From Sphingobacterium sp. B16(2022) (lineage in GTDB: Bacteria > Bacteroidota > Bacteroidia > Sphingobacteriales > Sphingobacteriaceae), in NCBI RefSeq assembly GCF_012030425.1, contig NZ_JAAUVN010000002.1, positions 310,001 to 374,000 on the forward strand: a DNA stretch of 64,000 nucleotides, given 5' to 3'. Position 1 is the stretch's first letter, and each line of letters begins with the position of its first letter. The notes under the pieces were generated by a model. That model was not told the DNA's origin. It was given only the letters and a program-made list of their open reading frames with translations, and ran no database searches. The position numbers and the translations under genes were made by a program. Positions 35,702-44,591 of the stretch are shown here, one piece after another.

Positions 35702-36457
35702 ATGAACATTCAATTTTTACTCATACAAACTGGTTATTTAGATTCGGTCGATTTTATTACGCGAATTGCCATCGCATTTGCCTTAGGACTTTCAATAGGA
35801 GCAGAGCGTCAGTGGCGGGACAAGAGCGCAGGACTACGTACAAATGCGCTGGTATCCATTGGAGCCGCAGCATACATGTTGTTGTCTGTATACCTATATG
35901 GTGCCGATGGTGGCGATCCAGGACGTATTGCAGCACAGATTGTGACGGGCATAGGATTTCTTGGCGCAGGTGTTATCATGAAAGATGGATTGACGATACG
36001 TGGACTCAATACCGCTGCAACGATTTGGTGTTCGGCCGCGGTCGGCACGTTATGTGGTATGGCCTTATATATCGAAGCTACTATTGTGACCGGCGCGATC
36101 CTGTTTACTCATATTGCAATGGGACCTTTTAGTGATTGGTTAGGAGCATTAAAATCGTATAAAAGCAGAAAAGTACAGGAAGCCTTTTATTTAATCAAAG
36201 TAACCTGTAAAGTTGAAGATGAAACGGATATCCGGAGTCATATTGTTGGTCAGATTGAGAATAGACATACATATTTGCTACGATCTGTCTTACGCAATGT
36301 ATCTGTCGAGAATGCAAACACAGTCATATTAAATGTAAAACTTTCCACCGTTGGTAAAAGTGACGATAAGATTGAAGAACTGATTTTTGAATTGACCAAA
36401 GTAAAGCACGTTCAGGAAGCAAGTTGGTTTTATTTAGGTAATTCTATGGAGAATTAA
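35702..36457 (+). CDS. MgtC/SapB family membrane protein
   Basis: A 251-residue protein. The N-terminal four- to five-helix MgtC domain (about 15-150) has the family signatures ALGLSIGAERQWRDKSAGLR, VTGIGFLGAGVI and IRGLNTAATIW. A cytoplasmic C-terminal domain of about 90 residues (VKVTCKVEDETDI onward) resembles the ACT-like domain of longer MgtC proteins. MgtC is linked to low-magnesium survival and to inhibition of the F-ATPase in enterobacteria. The gene is alone, with a very strong terminator after it. Confidence 0.93.
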   Translation: MNIQFLLIQTGYLDSVDFITRIAIAFALGLSIGAERQWRDKSAGLRTNALVSIGAAAYMLLSVYLYGADGGDPGRIAAQIVTGIGFLGAGVIMKDGLTIRGLNTAATIWCSAAVGTLCGMALYIEATIVTGAILFTHIAMGPFSDWLGALKSYKSRKVQEAFYLIKVTCKVEDETDIRSHIVGQIENRHTYLLRSVLRNVSVENANTVILNVKLSTVGKSDDKIEELIFELTKVKHVQEASWFYLGNSMEN

Positions 36458-36499
36458 ATCAGTGGTTTACTTTTTCATCGCCATATGTTCTTTTTGTAA

Positions 36500-36549
36500 A
36501 GTGTAAAAGAGATGGATAGTCAGACAGGATTATCCATCTCTTTTACACT
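36500..36549 (+). terminator. Rho-independent terminator after the MgtC/SapB gene
   Basis: A perfect 19-bp stem (left arm 36500-36518, right arm 36531-36549) with a 12-base loop, and TTTACACTTTTC at the end. The rest of the gap up to 36876 is AT-rich and shows only a TATCTTTA (36773-36780) without a good partner box. Confidence 0.9.
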
Positions 36550-36876
36550 TTTCGAATAATCAAAAACCATCTTTTTTTATCCTGAATTAGGGAATTCCCA
36601 AAGATAGAAAATCCACTTTCTTAATCAGTTCGCCATTATCATAATAGTTTTAGCTTTATTTAGGCTAAAAGCAATTCCTTTTCTGTAATATCACTGAACC
36701 TTATTTATTTGCGCTGAAAATTACGCAATCGATTGATTTAATTTATTAGTTTAATATTTGAGACCATTTATTTATCTTTAAGTATAAACTTAAATTTTAA
36801 TAACCACCAGTGGATCTTTCTGAATCAAATAAGAATAGTCAAGAATTAGTTTGACCATTCTGTAATATCATGCATT

Positions 36877-37692
36877 ATGAAAATAATATTTTTTCCACTA
36901 TTTTTTTTATTGTTTCAATTCACTGTTAAAGCTCAGGTCAAACCTGTGAAATTTGATACGAAGATACTTTATAAGTTTACCTATCAGAACGATAGTACCT
37001 CCAGTGCCTCGCGAAGAAGTGTTTTTACACAACTGACTATCGGTGAGCAAGAAAGTCATTTTCAGACCCTGTCAAAATTTAGAAGCGATTCAGCATTGGC
37101 GCTGCAAGAAGGTCGTAATATGTTTGTCTACACTTATGGTCGTATAGAGCCCAATAACTTTTTGATTGTAAAGCGGGGAGATGTTATTGCTACCTATGAA
37201 CCTGTCAACGGGATCAAATTAGATTGGAATAATGAACTGTCCTATTACGAAGAAAAGAAGGGGGATCTACAATGGGAAATGCATCCGGACACTGCTCATA
37301 TACATGATTTTGTTTGTCAAAAAGCAACAGCAGATTGGGGAGGGAGAAAATGGACAGCGTGGTTTACCATGGATATTCCTATTTCAGATGGACCTTACAA
37401 GTTTTGTGGACTTCCTGGTTTAGTGTTGTCCATATCAGATCAGGATAAGTTTTTTAAATTCGATATAGCTTACATAAGTAAAGTAAATAGCGTCTCCGTT
37501 ACTTTCGATCAACTACGTCCAGATCTTGCTCTTCAAAAGACAACTAAAGAATCTTTTTATAAAGCGCGTAAAAACTTAAGAAACACGATGGCCGAATATG
37601 CGCTATTAACCGGTGCTAGATTATCTGACGCAAGTAAAGTCAATATCCGTGCAGAAATGAAAACAGATAATAACCACATCGAGCGGCATTAA
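36877..37692 (+). CDS. GLPGLI family secreted protein
   Basis: A 271-residue exported protein with signal peptide MKIIFFPLFFLLFQFTVKAQ and the name-giving motif CGLPGLVLSI near residue 187, preceded by AWFTMDIPISDGPYKF, both family-typical. Function is unknown. GLPGLI genes are often followed, as here after 4 bases, by a large outer-membrane beta-barrel protein with a carboxypeptidase-like N-terminal domain, suggesting that both act as a pair at the outer membrane. Confidence 0.92.
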   Translation: MKIIFFPLFFLLFQFTVKAQVKPVKFDTKILYKFTYQNDSTSSASRRSVFTQLTIGEQESHFQTLSKFRSDSALALQEGRNMFVYTYGRIEPNNFLIVKRGDVIATYEPVNGIKLDWNNELSYYEEKKGDLQWEMHPDTAHIHDFVCQKATADWGGRKWTAWFTMDIPISDGPYKFCGLPGLVLSISDQDKFFKFDIAYISKVNSVSVTFDQLRPDLALQKTTKESFYKARKNLRNTMAEYALLTGARLSDASKVNIRAEMKTDNNHIERH

Positions 37693-37696
37693 TTTA

Positions 37697-40363
37697 ATGA
37701 GCAAAAAGATCCATATGAGAGATAAGCTCTTTTTTACAGTCATTTTTATATTGATTAGTGTTCATGCCTTTGCCCAAACTGTTATTACGGGGAAATTACT
37801 CGACGAAAATCAAAAACCGATCGCTAATGTTTCGGTATCCTATAAAAAGATCGGTTCTGCAGCGTTGTTGGGGTTTTCAAAAAGTGATGCAGGTGGAGCC
37901 TTCAAATTGACGATCAAAGTCACCGATGTAGATTCAGTACAGATGGATTTTAATCATCTTAGTTATTCCAAGCGTAGCGTACATGTTGTCAATGCTAGCG
38001 CTAACTATGCTTATATTTTAAAAGGAGAGGTCAGGAAAATCAAGGAGGTAAAGGTGGCTGATGTACCCGTTTACAATCGAAAAGATACAATCAATTATAA
38101 TGTTGCTTCGTTTACTGGAAAGCAAGATCGTGTTATTGCCGATATCATCAAAAAGCTTCCAGGTATCGAGATGCGTGGTGGTCAGATCTTGTATCAAGGC
38201 GAACCCATCCAACAGTATCGTGTCAATGGCTTGGATATGATGGGTGGGCGTTACGGCCTTATCAATCAAAACCTTCCTGCAGATGCGGTTTTGAAAGTAC
38301 AGATTCTTGAAAATCATCAACCGATTAAAATGTTGGATAAGTTGGTTTTTTCCAATCGCGCCACACTTAATCTGCAGCTTAAGAAATTCACCACTACAGG
38401 TACAGGGAAAATTGGTTTGGGTGCCACCCCAGCGCTTTGGGATGCCAATATAACGCCGATGTCGTTTGCAAAGACCTTTCAAACACTCAATTCGTTTCAG
38501 ACAAACAATATTGGCGACGATGTGTCACATCAGTTAAAACCATTCTATTCAGGTACCGGGTATTTTTCAGCCCGATCTAGCTTTTCCGATGGTCCGACTT
38601 ATCTTTCTATTCGCGATGTGGCCACTCCGGGTTTCGATCAGAAAAAATGGTTGGACAATCAAATTTTTCTAGTGAGTAGCAATATGATTCAAAAGTTGAA
38701 GTGTGGTCTCGAAGTAAAAGGCAATTTTTCTTACTTCCATGATAATCGAAAGCGTCAAGGAACAACTACGACACAGTACTTTACAAACAAGGAAGTGATT
38801 CAAAATCAAGAAGTCGTGGACAATAGTTATGGTGTTGATGAGTTAAATATTGGGGTAATGGTCGAGAAGAATGAATCCAACGTTTACTTCAGGAATAGTA
38901 CCAATTATCGTAAGCAATGGAACAACAGTGTCGGAAATATCCTTTTTAATGAAGACACCCCTATACATCAGGACAAAAAATTTTCAGACGAAGCCTTTCT
39001 TAATTCTTTTTCACTTGGTCGTTTTATAGGTAAACAGTTGGTCAATATGACCTCCACGATAGAGTGGCACAGTACACCCCAACGTCTTTCAGTCAATCCA
39101 GGTCAATTTGAATCGTTGATCAATGACGGGAAGCCATATGATCGGATGGGGCAGATCGTCCGTTTTAAGAGCTTTAATTTTGAAAACGGCTTGAGTCTAT
39201 CACGTAAGATCAAAAGATGGACATTCTCGCCCAGTGTTCATCTGAACTATAACAGCAGTAAGTTGAACAGTCATATCGAGATACAAGATCAGGAAGACGT
39301 TCGCAAATTGGACACCGGTTATTTCAATGATATGAATAGCGCACAGATGCAGTTGCGTATGGCGCTCCAAATTGGAAAAGAAGTGCGTAAGTTTAGATAC
39401 AGTTTTAATCTGCCATTCAGTCAATATTACTATAATGTCAAACAGCAAGGGGTACAGCGCTTGAAAAATGAATTCCGGAGCAGTTGGAACCCATCTGCCT
39501 CGATGACCTATCTGCTTAACAGTAAAAACAGTCTCAGTACAAACCTGAGCGGAGGGAGAAACTTTGGTGGGCTTGGCAACTTCTATAATGGTTACATCAT
39601 TAGTCAGTATCGGAGTATCCAAAAGTATGATGCACGCTTACTGAAAGATGAAAATCTTAATACTGGAATAAATTACGAGTATAAAAACACGTTGAAGGCC
39701 AATTTTGCCAATCTGGGTTATAATGTCAGGATGAGCTGGCGCGACTATATGTTTAGTACCGCATTGGATAGTCTGGGACGCAGCACCACCGGTATTAATA
39801 ACCGAGATGCAGAGAGTCTGTCTCAGGGGATAAGAGGAGGACTTTCTAAGTTATTTATAAGCATCAAAACTGTTGCTAAAATGAACGGAAACCTAAGTTG
39901 GAGTACTTCAGATTATTTGCTCAATGAGCAGTTGGTCAAACAACATGTAAATAGTCAATCGTTAACTTTTGAGTTGATCAATTCGTCCTCATCCATGATT
40001 TCTGGAGATTATCGAGTTTCCATGGGGCGCACGCATAATAGATTGGCCGATGGGCTGAGCAATGAACTGTTGTATAACCATCATTTTTTCAACCTGGTAT
40101 TTGTTCCCCATGATCGACATTTGATCACGTTGTCTAATTCTTTGTATGGGAATAATGTAAAGGCACAAAAGAGCCAATATTTTATGGATGCAACTTATCG
40201 GTTCCGGCTAACACGATGGCGTACAGATTTAGAGTTGACGGCATCCAATATTTTGAATAATAGGAATTATTTGCAACAGTTTTCTTCAGATTATGAGCTT
40301 ATACAGAGTTATTTCGAACTCAGGCCAAGACAGTTTTTGATAGCAATGAGATTTAAAATTTAG
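37697..40363 (+). CDS. TonB-receptor-like outer-membrane beta-barrel protein paired with GLPGLI
   Basis: An 888-residue protein. After a signal peptide ending at FAQ (ATG at 37697, or 37715 for the MRDKLFF start) comes a carboxypeptidase-regulatory-like domain (about 28-110, TGKLLDENQKPIANVSVSY). A plug-like segment (KLPGIEMRGGQILYQGEPIQ, NGLDMMGGRY) follows, then a long beta-rich barrel ending in RQFLIAMRFKI with a terminal aromatic pattern. The plug is shorter than in SusC, and no SusD is present. It is translationally close to the GLPGLI gene (4 bases). A joint role in export or surface display is possible but unproven. Confidence 0.85.
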   Translation: MSKKIHMRDKLFFTVIFILISVHAFAQTVITGKLLDENQKPIANVSVSYKKIGSAALLGFSKSDAGGAFKLTIKVTDVDSVQMDFNHLSYSKRSVHVVNASANYAYILKGEVRKIKEVKVADVPVYNRKDTINYNVASFTGKQDRVIADIIKKLPGIEMRGGQILYQGEPIQQYRVNGLDMMGGRYGLINQNLPADAVLKVQILENHQPIKMLDKLVFSNRATLNLQLKKFTTTGTGKIGLGATPALWDANITPMSFAKTFQTLNSFQTNNIGDDVSHQLKPFYSGTGYFSARSSFSDGPTYLSIRDVATPGFDQKKWLDNQIFLVSSNMIQKLKCGLEVKGNFSYFHDNRKRQGTTTTQYFTNKEVIQNQEVVDNSYGVDELNIGVMVEKNESNVYFRNSTNYRKQWNNSVGNILFNEDTPIHQDKKFSDEAFLNSFSLGRFIGKQLVNMTSTIEWHSTPQRLSVNPGQFESLINDGKPYDRMGQIVRFKSFNFENGLSLSRKIKRWTFSPSVHLNYNSSKLNSHIEIQDQEDVRKLDTGYFNDMNSAQMQLRMALQIGKEVRKFRYSFNLPFSQYYYNVKQQGVQRLKNEFRSSWNPSASMTYLLNSKNSLSTNLSGGRNFGGLGNFYNGYIISQYRSIQKYDARLLKDENLNTGINYEYKNTLKANFANLGYNVRMSWRDYMFSTALDSLGRSTTGINNRDAESLSQGIRGGLSKLFISIKTVAKMNGNLSWSTSDYLLNEQLVKQHVNSQSLTFELINSSSSMISGDYRVSMGRTHNRLADGLSNELLYNHHFFNLVFVPHDRHLITLSNSLYGNNVKAQKSQYFMDATYRFRLTRWRTDLELTASNILNNRNYLQQFSSDYELIQSYFELRPRQFLIAMRFKI

Positions 40364-40415
40364 TACTTTCTCTCTATGTCCGATGGTTTTAATAAGTGGC
40401 TTTTAATTATTCATT

Positions 40416-40703
40416 TTGGCAATAGATAATACCAAAACATGGAAATTGGAATGTTTAGAAATTAAAACAAGTTTAGCAAAAGAAGTAAATTTAAATAGGT
40501 ATCTAAGAACTGGTATTCACAAAGTAAGTAAAGAAGCATTTCTGAAAGAACAAAGTAATGCCAAGAAGGCTTATGTTCAAAACCGAATGATTGAATTTCT
40601 TTCAAATTATAAGTCCCTTAATGATCATGAAATTAAAGAAAAGAAAAAGAATTTTCAAGCTAGCGTTGATTCAGATAACAACTGGATAGAGTTACATCCT
40701 TAA
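40416..40703 (+). CDS. Small hypothetical protein
   Basis: A possible 95-residue protein with a TTG start; no ATG lies in the first part of the frame. It is charged and Lys/Asn-rich, with a helical middle (KEAFLKEQSNAKKAYVQNRM) and no signal peptide or membrane segment. I recognise no family. The composition is unlike the outer-membrane protein genes on both sides. It could be the remnant of a longer gene or a small accessory gene; support rests only on the open frame. Confidence 0.35.
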   Translation: MAIDNTKTWKLECLEIKTSLAKEVNLNRYLRTGIHKVSKEAFLKEQSNAKKAYVQNRMIEFLSNYKSLNDHEIKEKKKNFQASVDSDNNWIELHP

Positions 40704-40770
40704 AGAGCGCGTAAAATAAACTGTATCAAGGAGGCAATTTTAGATTACAGCGTCGATTTATAACCAAATT

Positions 40771-41409
40771 ATGAGAAACTATTTGTTGATTTTATTACTG
40801 CTGCCATTTCTGTTAAAGTCGCAGACTCTTTCTCAGATTTATGTACATACAGATCGTGGTGCCTATTTCCCCGGTGCTACGGTTTGGTTCAAAGCTTATG
40901 TCATGAATGAAGGACTATTGGATCCAGAAAGCCATAATCTTTACTTGAATATTGGGAATGCCGATGGTGTTATTCAGCAACGATCTGTTATGTTGCTCAA
41001 AAATGGTATGGCAGCGAGTCATCTAGTTATTCCCAGAGAAGGCATCGCAACTAACCTTTTCCTCAATGCCTATACCACAGAAATGGCTACCTACCGTGAA
41101 CTATATTATATAAGGGCAATATCTCTGATTCAAGAGAGTACAACAGCTCCTCTCATAGCAGATATTCCTTTTAAAGACAGCGAGATTCAATTGGAAACTT
41201 ATCCTATTGGCGGTAGCTACATTGTGGGAGTTGATAATGAGTTACTGGTCAAGTCCTATTTTAAAGGAGGAAAGGGTGTTTCCACGAAAGGACGAATTAC
41301 AGATTCAACAGGGAGGTTTAGTATATGTCCAGTTTTAAGCTGTTTGATTTTTGGGGACACTTACAATTTTTTTATTCCCAACAAAAGACACATTGTACTA
41401 TTTACATAA
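40771..41409 (+). pseudogene. Truncated N-terminal fragment of a large MG2/TonB-plug-type surface protein
   Basis: The 212 residues begin with a signal peptide (MRNYLLILLLLPFLLKSQ) and the family motif IYVHTDRGAYFPGATVWFKA, the hallmark of Bacteroidota MG2-domain surface proteins that usually reach 750-900 residues. Family likeness runs to about residue 178 (GRITDSTGRF) and then breaks into a hydrophobic, Cys-containing, unrelated tail of about 34 residues (ICPVLSCLIFGDTYNFF) before a stop. The missing C-terminal three quarters are not found downstream. A deletion or recombination that joined foreign sequence is the likely cause. Confidence 0.7.
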
Positions 41410-41493
41410 TATGTAATGGTAAGAAGTTAAATATATTATCGGTTTGACTTTTTTTTTGTAAAATCCTAGCATCTCATTTTCCATAACTTTTTT

Positions 41494-41501
41494 TACATTT
41501 G
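41494..41501 (+). promoter_or_regulatory. -7 box upstream of the Crp/Fnr gene
   Basis: TACATTTG matches TAnnTTTG and lies 19 bases before the ATG, giving a leader of about 14 bases. No TTG at the right distance upstream. Confidence 0.5.
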
Positions 41502-41520
41502 AGCATATATTCAGACAACG

Positions 41521-42129
41521 ATGGTAACACAATTGGAATTATTAAAACATTTGGAATATCTGCATCAACTGAATGATGAAGAACGCTTTGAAATGTCCAA
41601 AATATGTAAGCCTTTGTTTCTACCCAAAAAGACAAAACTTGTCGAGTCGGACGACATGTTTAATTATGTTTTTGTACTCACTACCGGCCTGTTGCGTTGG
41701 TACTTTTATTCCGAAGACGGTACAGAAAATAATGTTTTTTTTTCTTCCGAAGCAGATGAAGCCTCTATCATTGGAATTCCTGAATATTATGCCGATAAAA
41801 GAGAAACAAAATATACGATTGAAGCCGTTACAGATACGCAAATATTGATGTTTCCAAAAGATAAATTTGAAGAGTTGGCTTTTCAGCATAAAGGTATTTT
41901 TCAGTTTTATATCAAATCTTTAAAAACGATCATTAATATTCTACGCATTCGCACCGAGCAATTTTGTAGCGCATCTCCAAGCACCCGTTACGAAGATTTT
42001 CTAATAGCCCGATCATACATAACCAAGAATACAAATAGAAAGTATATTGCAAATTTTCTGGGTATTACCCCCAATTCTTTATCAAGATTATCAGCCCGCA
42101 TACATAAAAAACGACCTCCAAAAAAATAA
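41521..42129 (+). CDS. Crp/Fnr family transcriptional regulator
   Basis: A 202-residue regulator. The cyclic-nucleotide-binding-like barrel occupies about 15-125 (LFLPKKTKLVESDDMFNYVFVL, VLTTGLLRWYF). The long helix follows (FYIKSLKTIINILRIRTEQ) and a winged helix-turn-helix lies at about 150-195 (NRKYIANFLGITPNSLSRL), followed by a basic tail. The ligand-pocket arginine motif of true cAMP receptors is absent, as in most Bacteroidota members, so the signal is unknown. It precedes the periplasmic protein/export gene set on the same strand and may regulate it. Confidence 0.92.
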   Translation: MVTQLELLKHLEYLHQLNDEERFEMSKICKPLFLPKKTKLVESDDMFNYVFVLTTGLLRWYFYSEDGTENNVFFSSEADEASIIGIPEYYADKRETKYTIEAVTDTQILMFPKDKFEELAFQHKGIFQFYIKSLKTIINILRIRTEQFCSASPSTRYEDFLIARSYITKNTNRKYIANFLGITPNSLSRLSARIHKKRPPKK

Positions 42130-42161
42130 CTTAAGAATACTTTTTCAACATTTATTCGTCA

Positions 42162-42169
42162 TAGTTTTG
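42162..42169 (+). promoter_or_regulatory. -7 box upstream of the periplasmic protein/export operon
   Basis: TAGTTTTG fits TAnnTTTG and lies 62 bases before the ATG at 42232. The -33 region is weak, which would suit an activator such as the Crp/Fnr protein encoded next door (inference). Confidence 0.45.
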
Positions 42170-42231
42170 TACAGTCAAAAGAGCTCTATAACAGCTGTTT
42201 GAACAAGAAGTGCAATTTAAAACGAAAAATA

Positions 42232-42942
42232 ATGAACAAAAGATTTTTACGAACTACTGCATTAAGCTTATTTATGCTATTCGTATCAAATGCTACAAAC
42301 GCTCAATCTCAAGATGCAGAAAAAATAGGTTTTTATCTTACTCAGGAAATGTCATTTTTAAATATGACATCAACTCAAGGCGAACTGGTTTTTCAGATAA
42401 ACCAAATAGCTGCCGGTGATGTCGAAAAATTAGACCGAGAAAGTCACGCTCAAAATAATACTCAGGCTGAAAACCTTGCAGCATTTGTATCTATTCTAAA
42501 ACAACGAAATCTTGCTCTACAAGAGATTCTATCACCGATACAATTCGAACTTTTCCTAGAAAACAAAATAGCAAGAACCGCGATATTCAGAACTGTTGTT
42601 ATGGCCAAGATGCTCGATTTATCTCAAGACCAGCTAGCTCCGGTTTTAGATATCAATCAAACAGTTGTAGGAAATGTAAGAACCGAACTGGATACCTATT
42701 TTTTTTTAGATATCAATCAAACAGTTGTAGGAAATGTAAGAACCGAACTGGATACCTATTTTTCTATAGATAGCAATAGAGGTAGAAAGAAAGCTCAAAG
42801 AAAACTTCGTAAAGAATTAAAGAAAACAGATCAAGCATTTGACGAAGTCTTGAGCCCACTCCAAAAGACCATTTATCATGAAAAAGCCGATATCCTACGC
42901 AATGTCATTAGCGGAGAATACGGAATTAAAGATTCGTTTTAA
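42232..42942 (+). CDS. Exported helical protein with an exact internal 20-residue duplication
   Basis: A 236-residue exported protein; the ATG at 42232 opens a signal peptide (MNKRFLRTTALSLFMLFVSN, ending NAQS). The mature part is helical and resembles small periplasmic stress proteins of the Spy/CpxP kind in style (LSPIQFELFLENKIART, DEVLSPLQKTIYHEKAD), but I cannot assign a family. The segment LDINQTVVGNVRTELDTYF occurs twice in tandem. A small DUF3302 gene, an HlyD gene and an outer-membrane factor gene follow on the same strand, so it may sense or serve that export system. Confidence 0.7.
   Translation: MNKRFLRTTALSLFMLFVSNATNAQSQDAEKIGFYLTQEMSFLNMTSTQGELVFQINQIAAGDVEKLDRESHAQNNTQAENLAAFVSILKQRNLALQEILSPIQFELFLENKIARTAIFRTVVMAKMLDLSQDQLAPVLDINQTVVGNVRTELDTYFFLDINQTVVGNVRTELDTYFSIDSNRGRKKAQRKLRKELKKTDQAFDEVLSPLQKTIYHEKADILRNVISGEYGIKDSF
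42644..42763 (+). repeat. Perfect 60-bp tandem duplication inside a gene
   Basis: Bases 42644-42703 and 42704-42763 are identical over 60 positions, in frame (20 codons). The exact identity, with no synonymous changes, points to a very recent duplication, probably by replication slippage. Confidence 0.97.
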
Positions 42943-43017
42943 ATCATGCTATCATGAGTCCCGGTATCATCCTCAGTGATCATGCCGGGATTATTTATCA
43001 TCAAAATTATTTTAGTT

Positions 43018-43392
43018 ATGCAAAAATTAACAGCAACACTGTCTTTATTACTGTTTTGCAGTGTTTCTTATGCCTCTTCTGGCAGCGTAGAGGACACAAT
43101 CGCAAACGTGGCATCGTGGCTTATCATAGTCGTTTTACCATTTGCAGGAATTTTTCTGTTTTGGAAGGTTCATATCTATCCTGAAAAAATAGCGGAAAAG
43201 AAAAATCATCCCCAATTAAGTGCTATAAAAAGCATGTGTTTGCTTTCATTGATATTTGGCGGACTTCTTTGGCCAGTAGCTTTAATATGGGCAAACTATG
43301 ATCATAAGAAAGATAAAGCACCTTCTTCAGATTTAGAAGATGCAGATCCTTTTACAGGAAAACAAGAAATCCAGATTGAAGAAAACAAATAA
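43018..43392 (+). CDS. DUF3302 (YiaW-like) membrane protein
   Basis: A 124-residue protein from the ATG at 43018, chosen because a signal-like helix follows (MQKLTATLSLLLFCSVSYAS); the frame is open further upstream. Two more helices lie at about 30-52 and 70-92, with the DUF3302 features PFAGIFLFWKVHIYPEKIAEKKNHPQ and the charged C-terminus. In E. coli yiaW (DUF3302) is followed by yiaV (HlyD type), and the same pair is found here. The next gene begins 40 bases later. Role: probably a partner of the membrane-fusion protein in the inner membrane. Confidence 0.85.
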   Translation: MQKLTATLSLLLFCSVSYASSGSVEDTIANVASWLIIVVLPFAGIFLFWKVHIYPEKIAEKKNHPQLSAIKSMCLLSLIFGGLLWPVALIWANYDHKKDKAPSSDLEDADPFTGKQEIQIEENK

Positions 43393-43432
43393 CTACCGGT
43401 AAAACACACAAAATCATCAATAATAAAAAATT

Positions 43433-44590
43433 ATGTTAGAATTACTAATAGGTATATATGCAGGTATCTGCTGGCTTCTCATTAAAAAACTAAAACTAAT
43501 CCCTTGGAATTTCAATACGCAGATTGTCGTGTTTTCCTTACCGATTTTCGGATCTATTGCACTTATTTTGAATCTTAACTACTTCTGTCCAATAACCTCG
43601 GATGTGAAAGTTGTCAACCGAAGTGTTGATATCACAACACAGACCTTAGGAAAAGTGAAAAAAGTATACGTAAAAACCAATCAGGAGGTTAAAAAAGGAG
43701 ATACACTTTTTACGATCGATCCGGTGCCATACCAACAAGAAATAAAATCTTTGGAAGCCCAGCTCAGCAATATGAAGTCTACAGTTTCGTCCTACAATTC
43801 GGATATTGATGCATCTCGTAAAAGTATTTCCAGTCTGCAATCACAGTTAGAATTAAGTAATAAAAGAATAAAACAATATCAGGAACTCGTAAAAGAAGGA
43901 GCTGCCAATATATTTGATCTGGAGCAATCAATTTCTACATCACAAGATTTACAGTCGAGAATTAGTGCAGCGCAGTCACAAAAATCATCTTTAGAAACCA
44001 AGTCTAACTCAACTTATAATGGAGAGAACGCGTTGGTATCAGAACTGAAAGCCAAATTAGATCAAGCCAAATGGAATCTTTCCCAGACGGTTGTTCTAGC
44101 TCCAACTGACGGTTTGATTCCTAACGTTCAACTCAATGAAGGCGCCATGATGGCACCTTTTAAATCGGCCTTTGTACTTATACAAAAACAGCAATCTGTT
44201 ATCGCATTCTTTTCTCAAAACGAATTGGAAGCTGTTAAAAATGGTAACGAAGTAGAACTTGCACTTAAAACAGCACCCGGAAGAGTGGTTAAAGCAAAAT
44301 TAGAGTATGTAGTTGATGCCACTAGTCAAGGACTTATGAATAATGCAGGAGGAATGCTCGGTGGTAACGCAACAACAGCTGGAATTCCCGAAACAGCGAG
44401 ACAATTGCCGGAAACCGATGGAAAACTTATTGCAAAATTTATGCTAGATGAAAACGAACCGCCTTTAACGATTGGTTCCAGAGGAACAGCAGTTATTTAC
44501 TCCGAGCATATCAAACCTTTACATCTTATCCGCAAAGTAATGGTGCGTGTGGGTAGTAAAATCAATTATTTAATCCCAAAACTGCATTAA
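43433..44590 (+). CDS. HlyD family membrane-fusion protein (YiaV/YibH-like)
   Basis: A 385-residue protein with two N-terminal helices (about 1-20 and 27-48) followed by a biotinyl-lipoyl-like half (VKKVYVKTNQEVKKGDTLF), a long coiled-coil hairpin at about 100-200 (QLSNMKSTVSSYNSDIDAS and onward), the second lipoyl half (VVLAPTDGLIPNVQLNEGAM) and a beta-barrel domain. It bridges the inner membrane to an outer-membrane channel. The outer-membrane factor gene starts 1 base after the stop. No inner-membrane pump gene is adjacent. Confidence 0.92.
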   Translation: MLELLIGIYAGICWLLIKKLKLIPWNFNTQIVVFSLPIFGSIALILNLNYFCPITSDVKVVNRSVDITTQTLGKVKKVYVKTNQEVKKGDTLFTIDPVPYQQEIKSLEAQLSNMKSTVSSYNSDIDASRKSISSLQSQLELSNKRIKQYQELVKEGAANIFDLEQSISTSQDLQSRISAAQSQKSSLETKSNSTYNGENALVSELKAKLDQAKWNLSQTVVLAPTDGLIPNVQLNEGAMMAPFKSAFVLIQKQQSVIAFFSQNELEAVKNGNEVELALKTAPGRVVKAKLEYVVDATSQGLMNNAGGMLGGNATTAGIPETARQLPETDGKLIAKFMLDENEPPLTIGSRGTAVIYSEHIKPLHLIRKVMVRVGSKINYLIPKLH

Positions 44591-44591
44591 T

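Noticed and set aside
35641..36132. 163-codon frame overlapping the MgtC/SapB gene
   Set aside because: It reads a shifted frame of the MgtC gene and is rich in Arg, Cys and Trp without any motif; the MgtC frame has clear family signatures.
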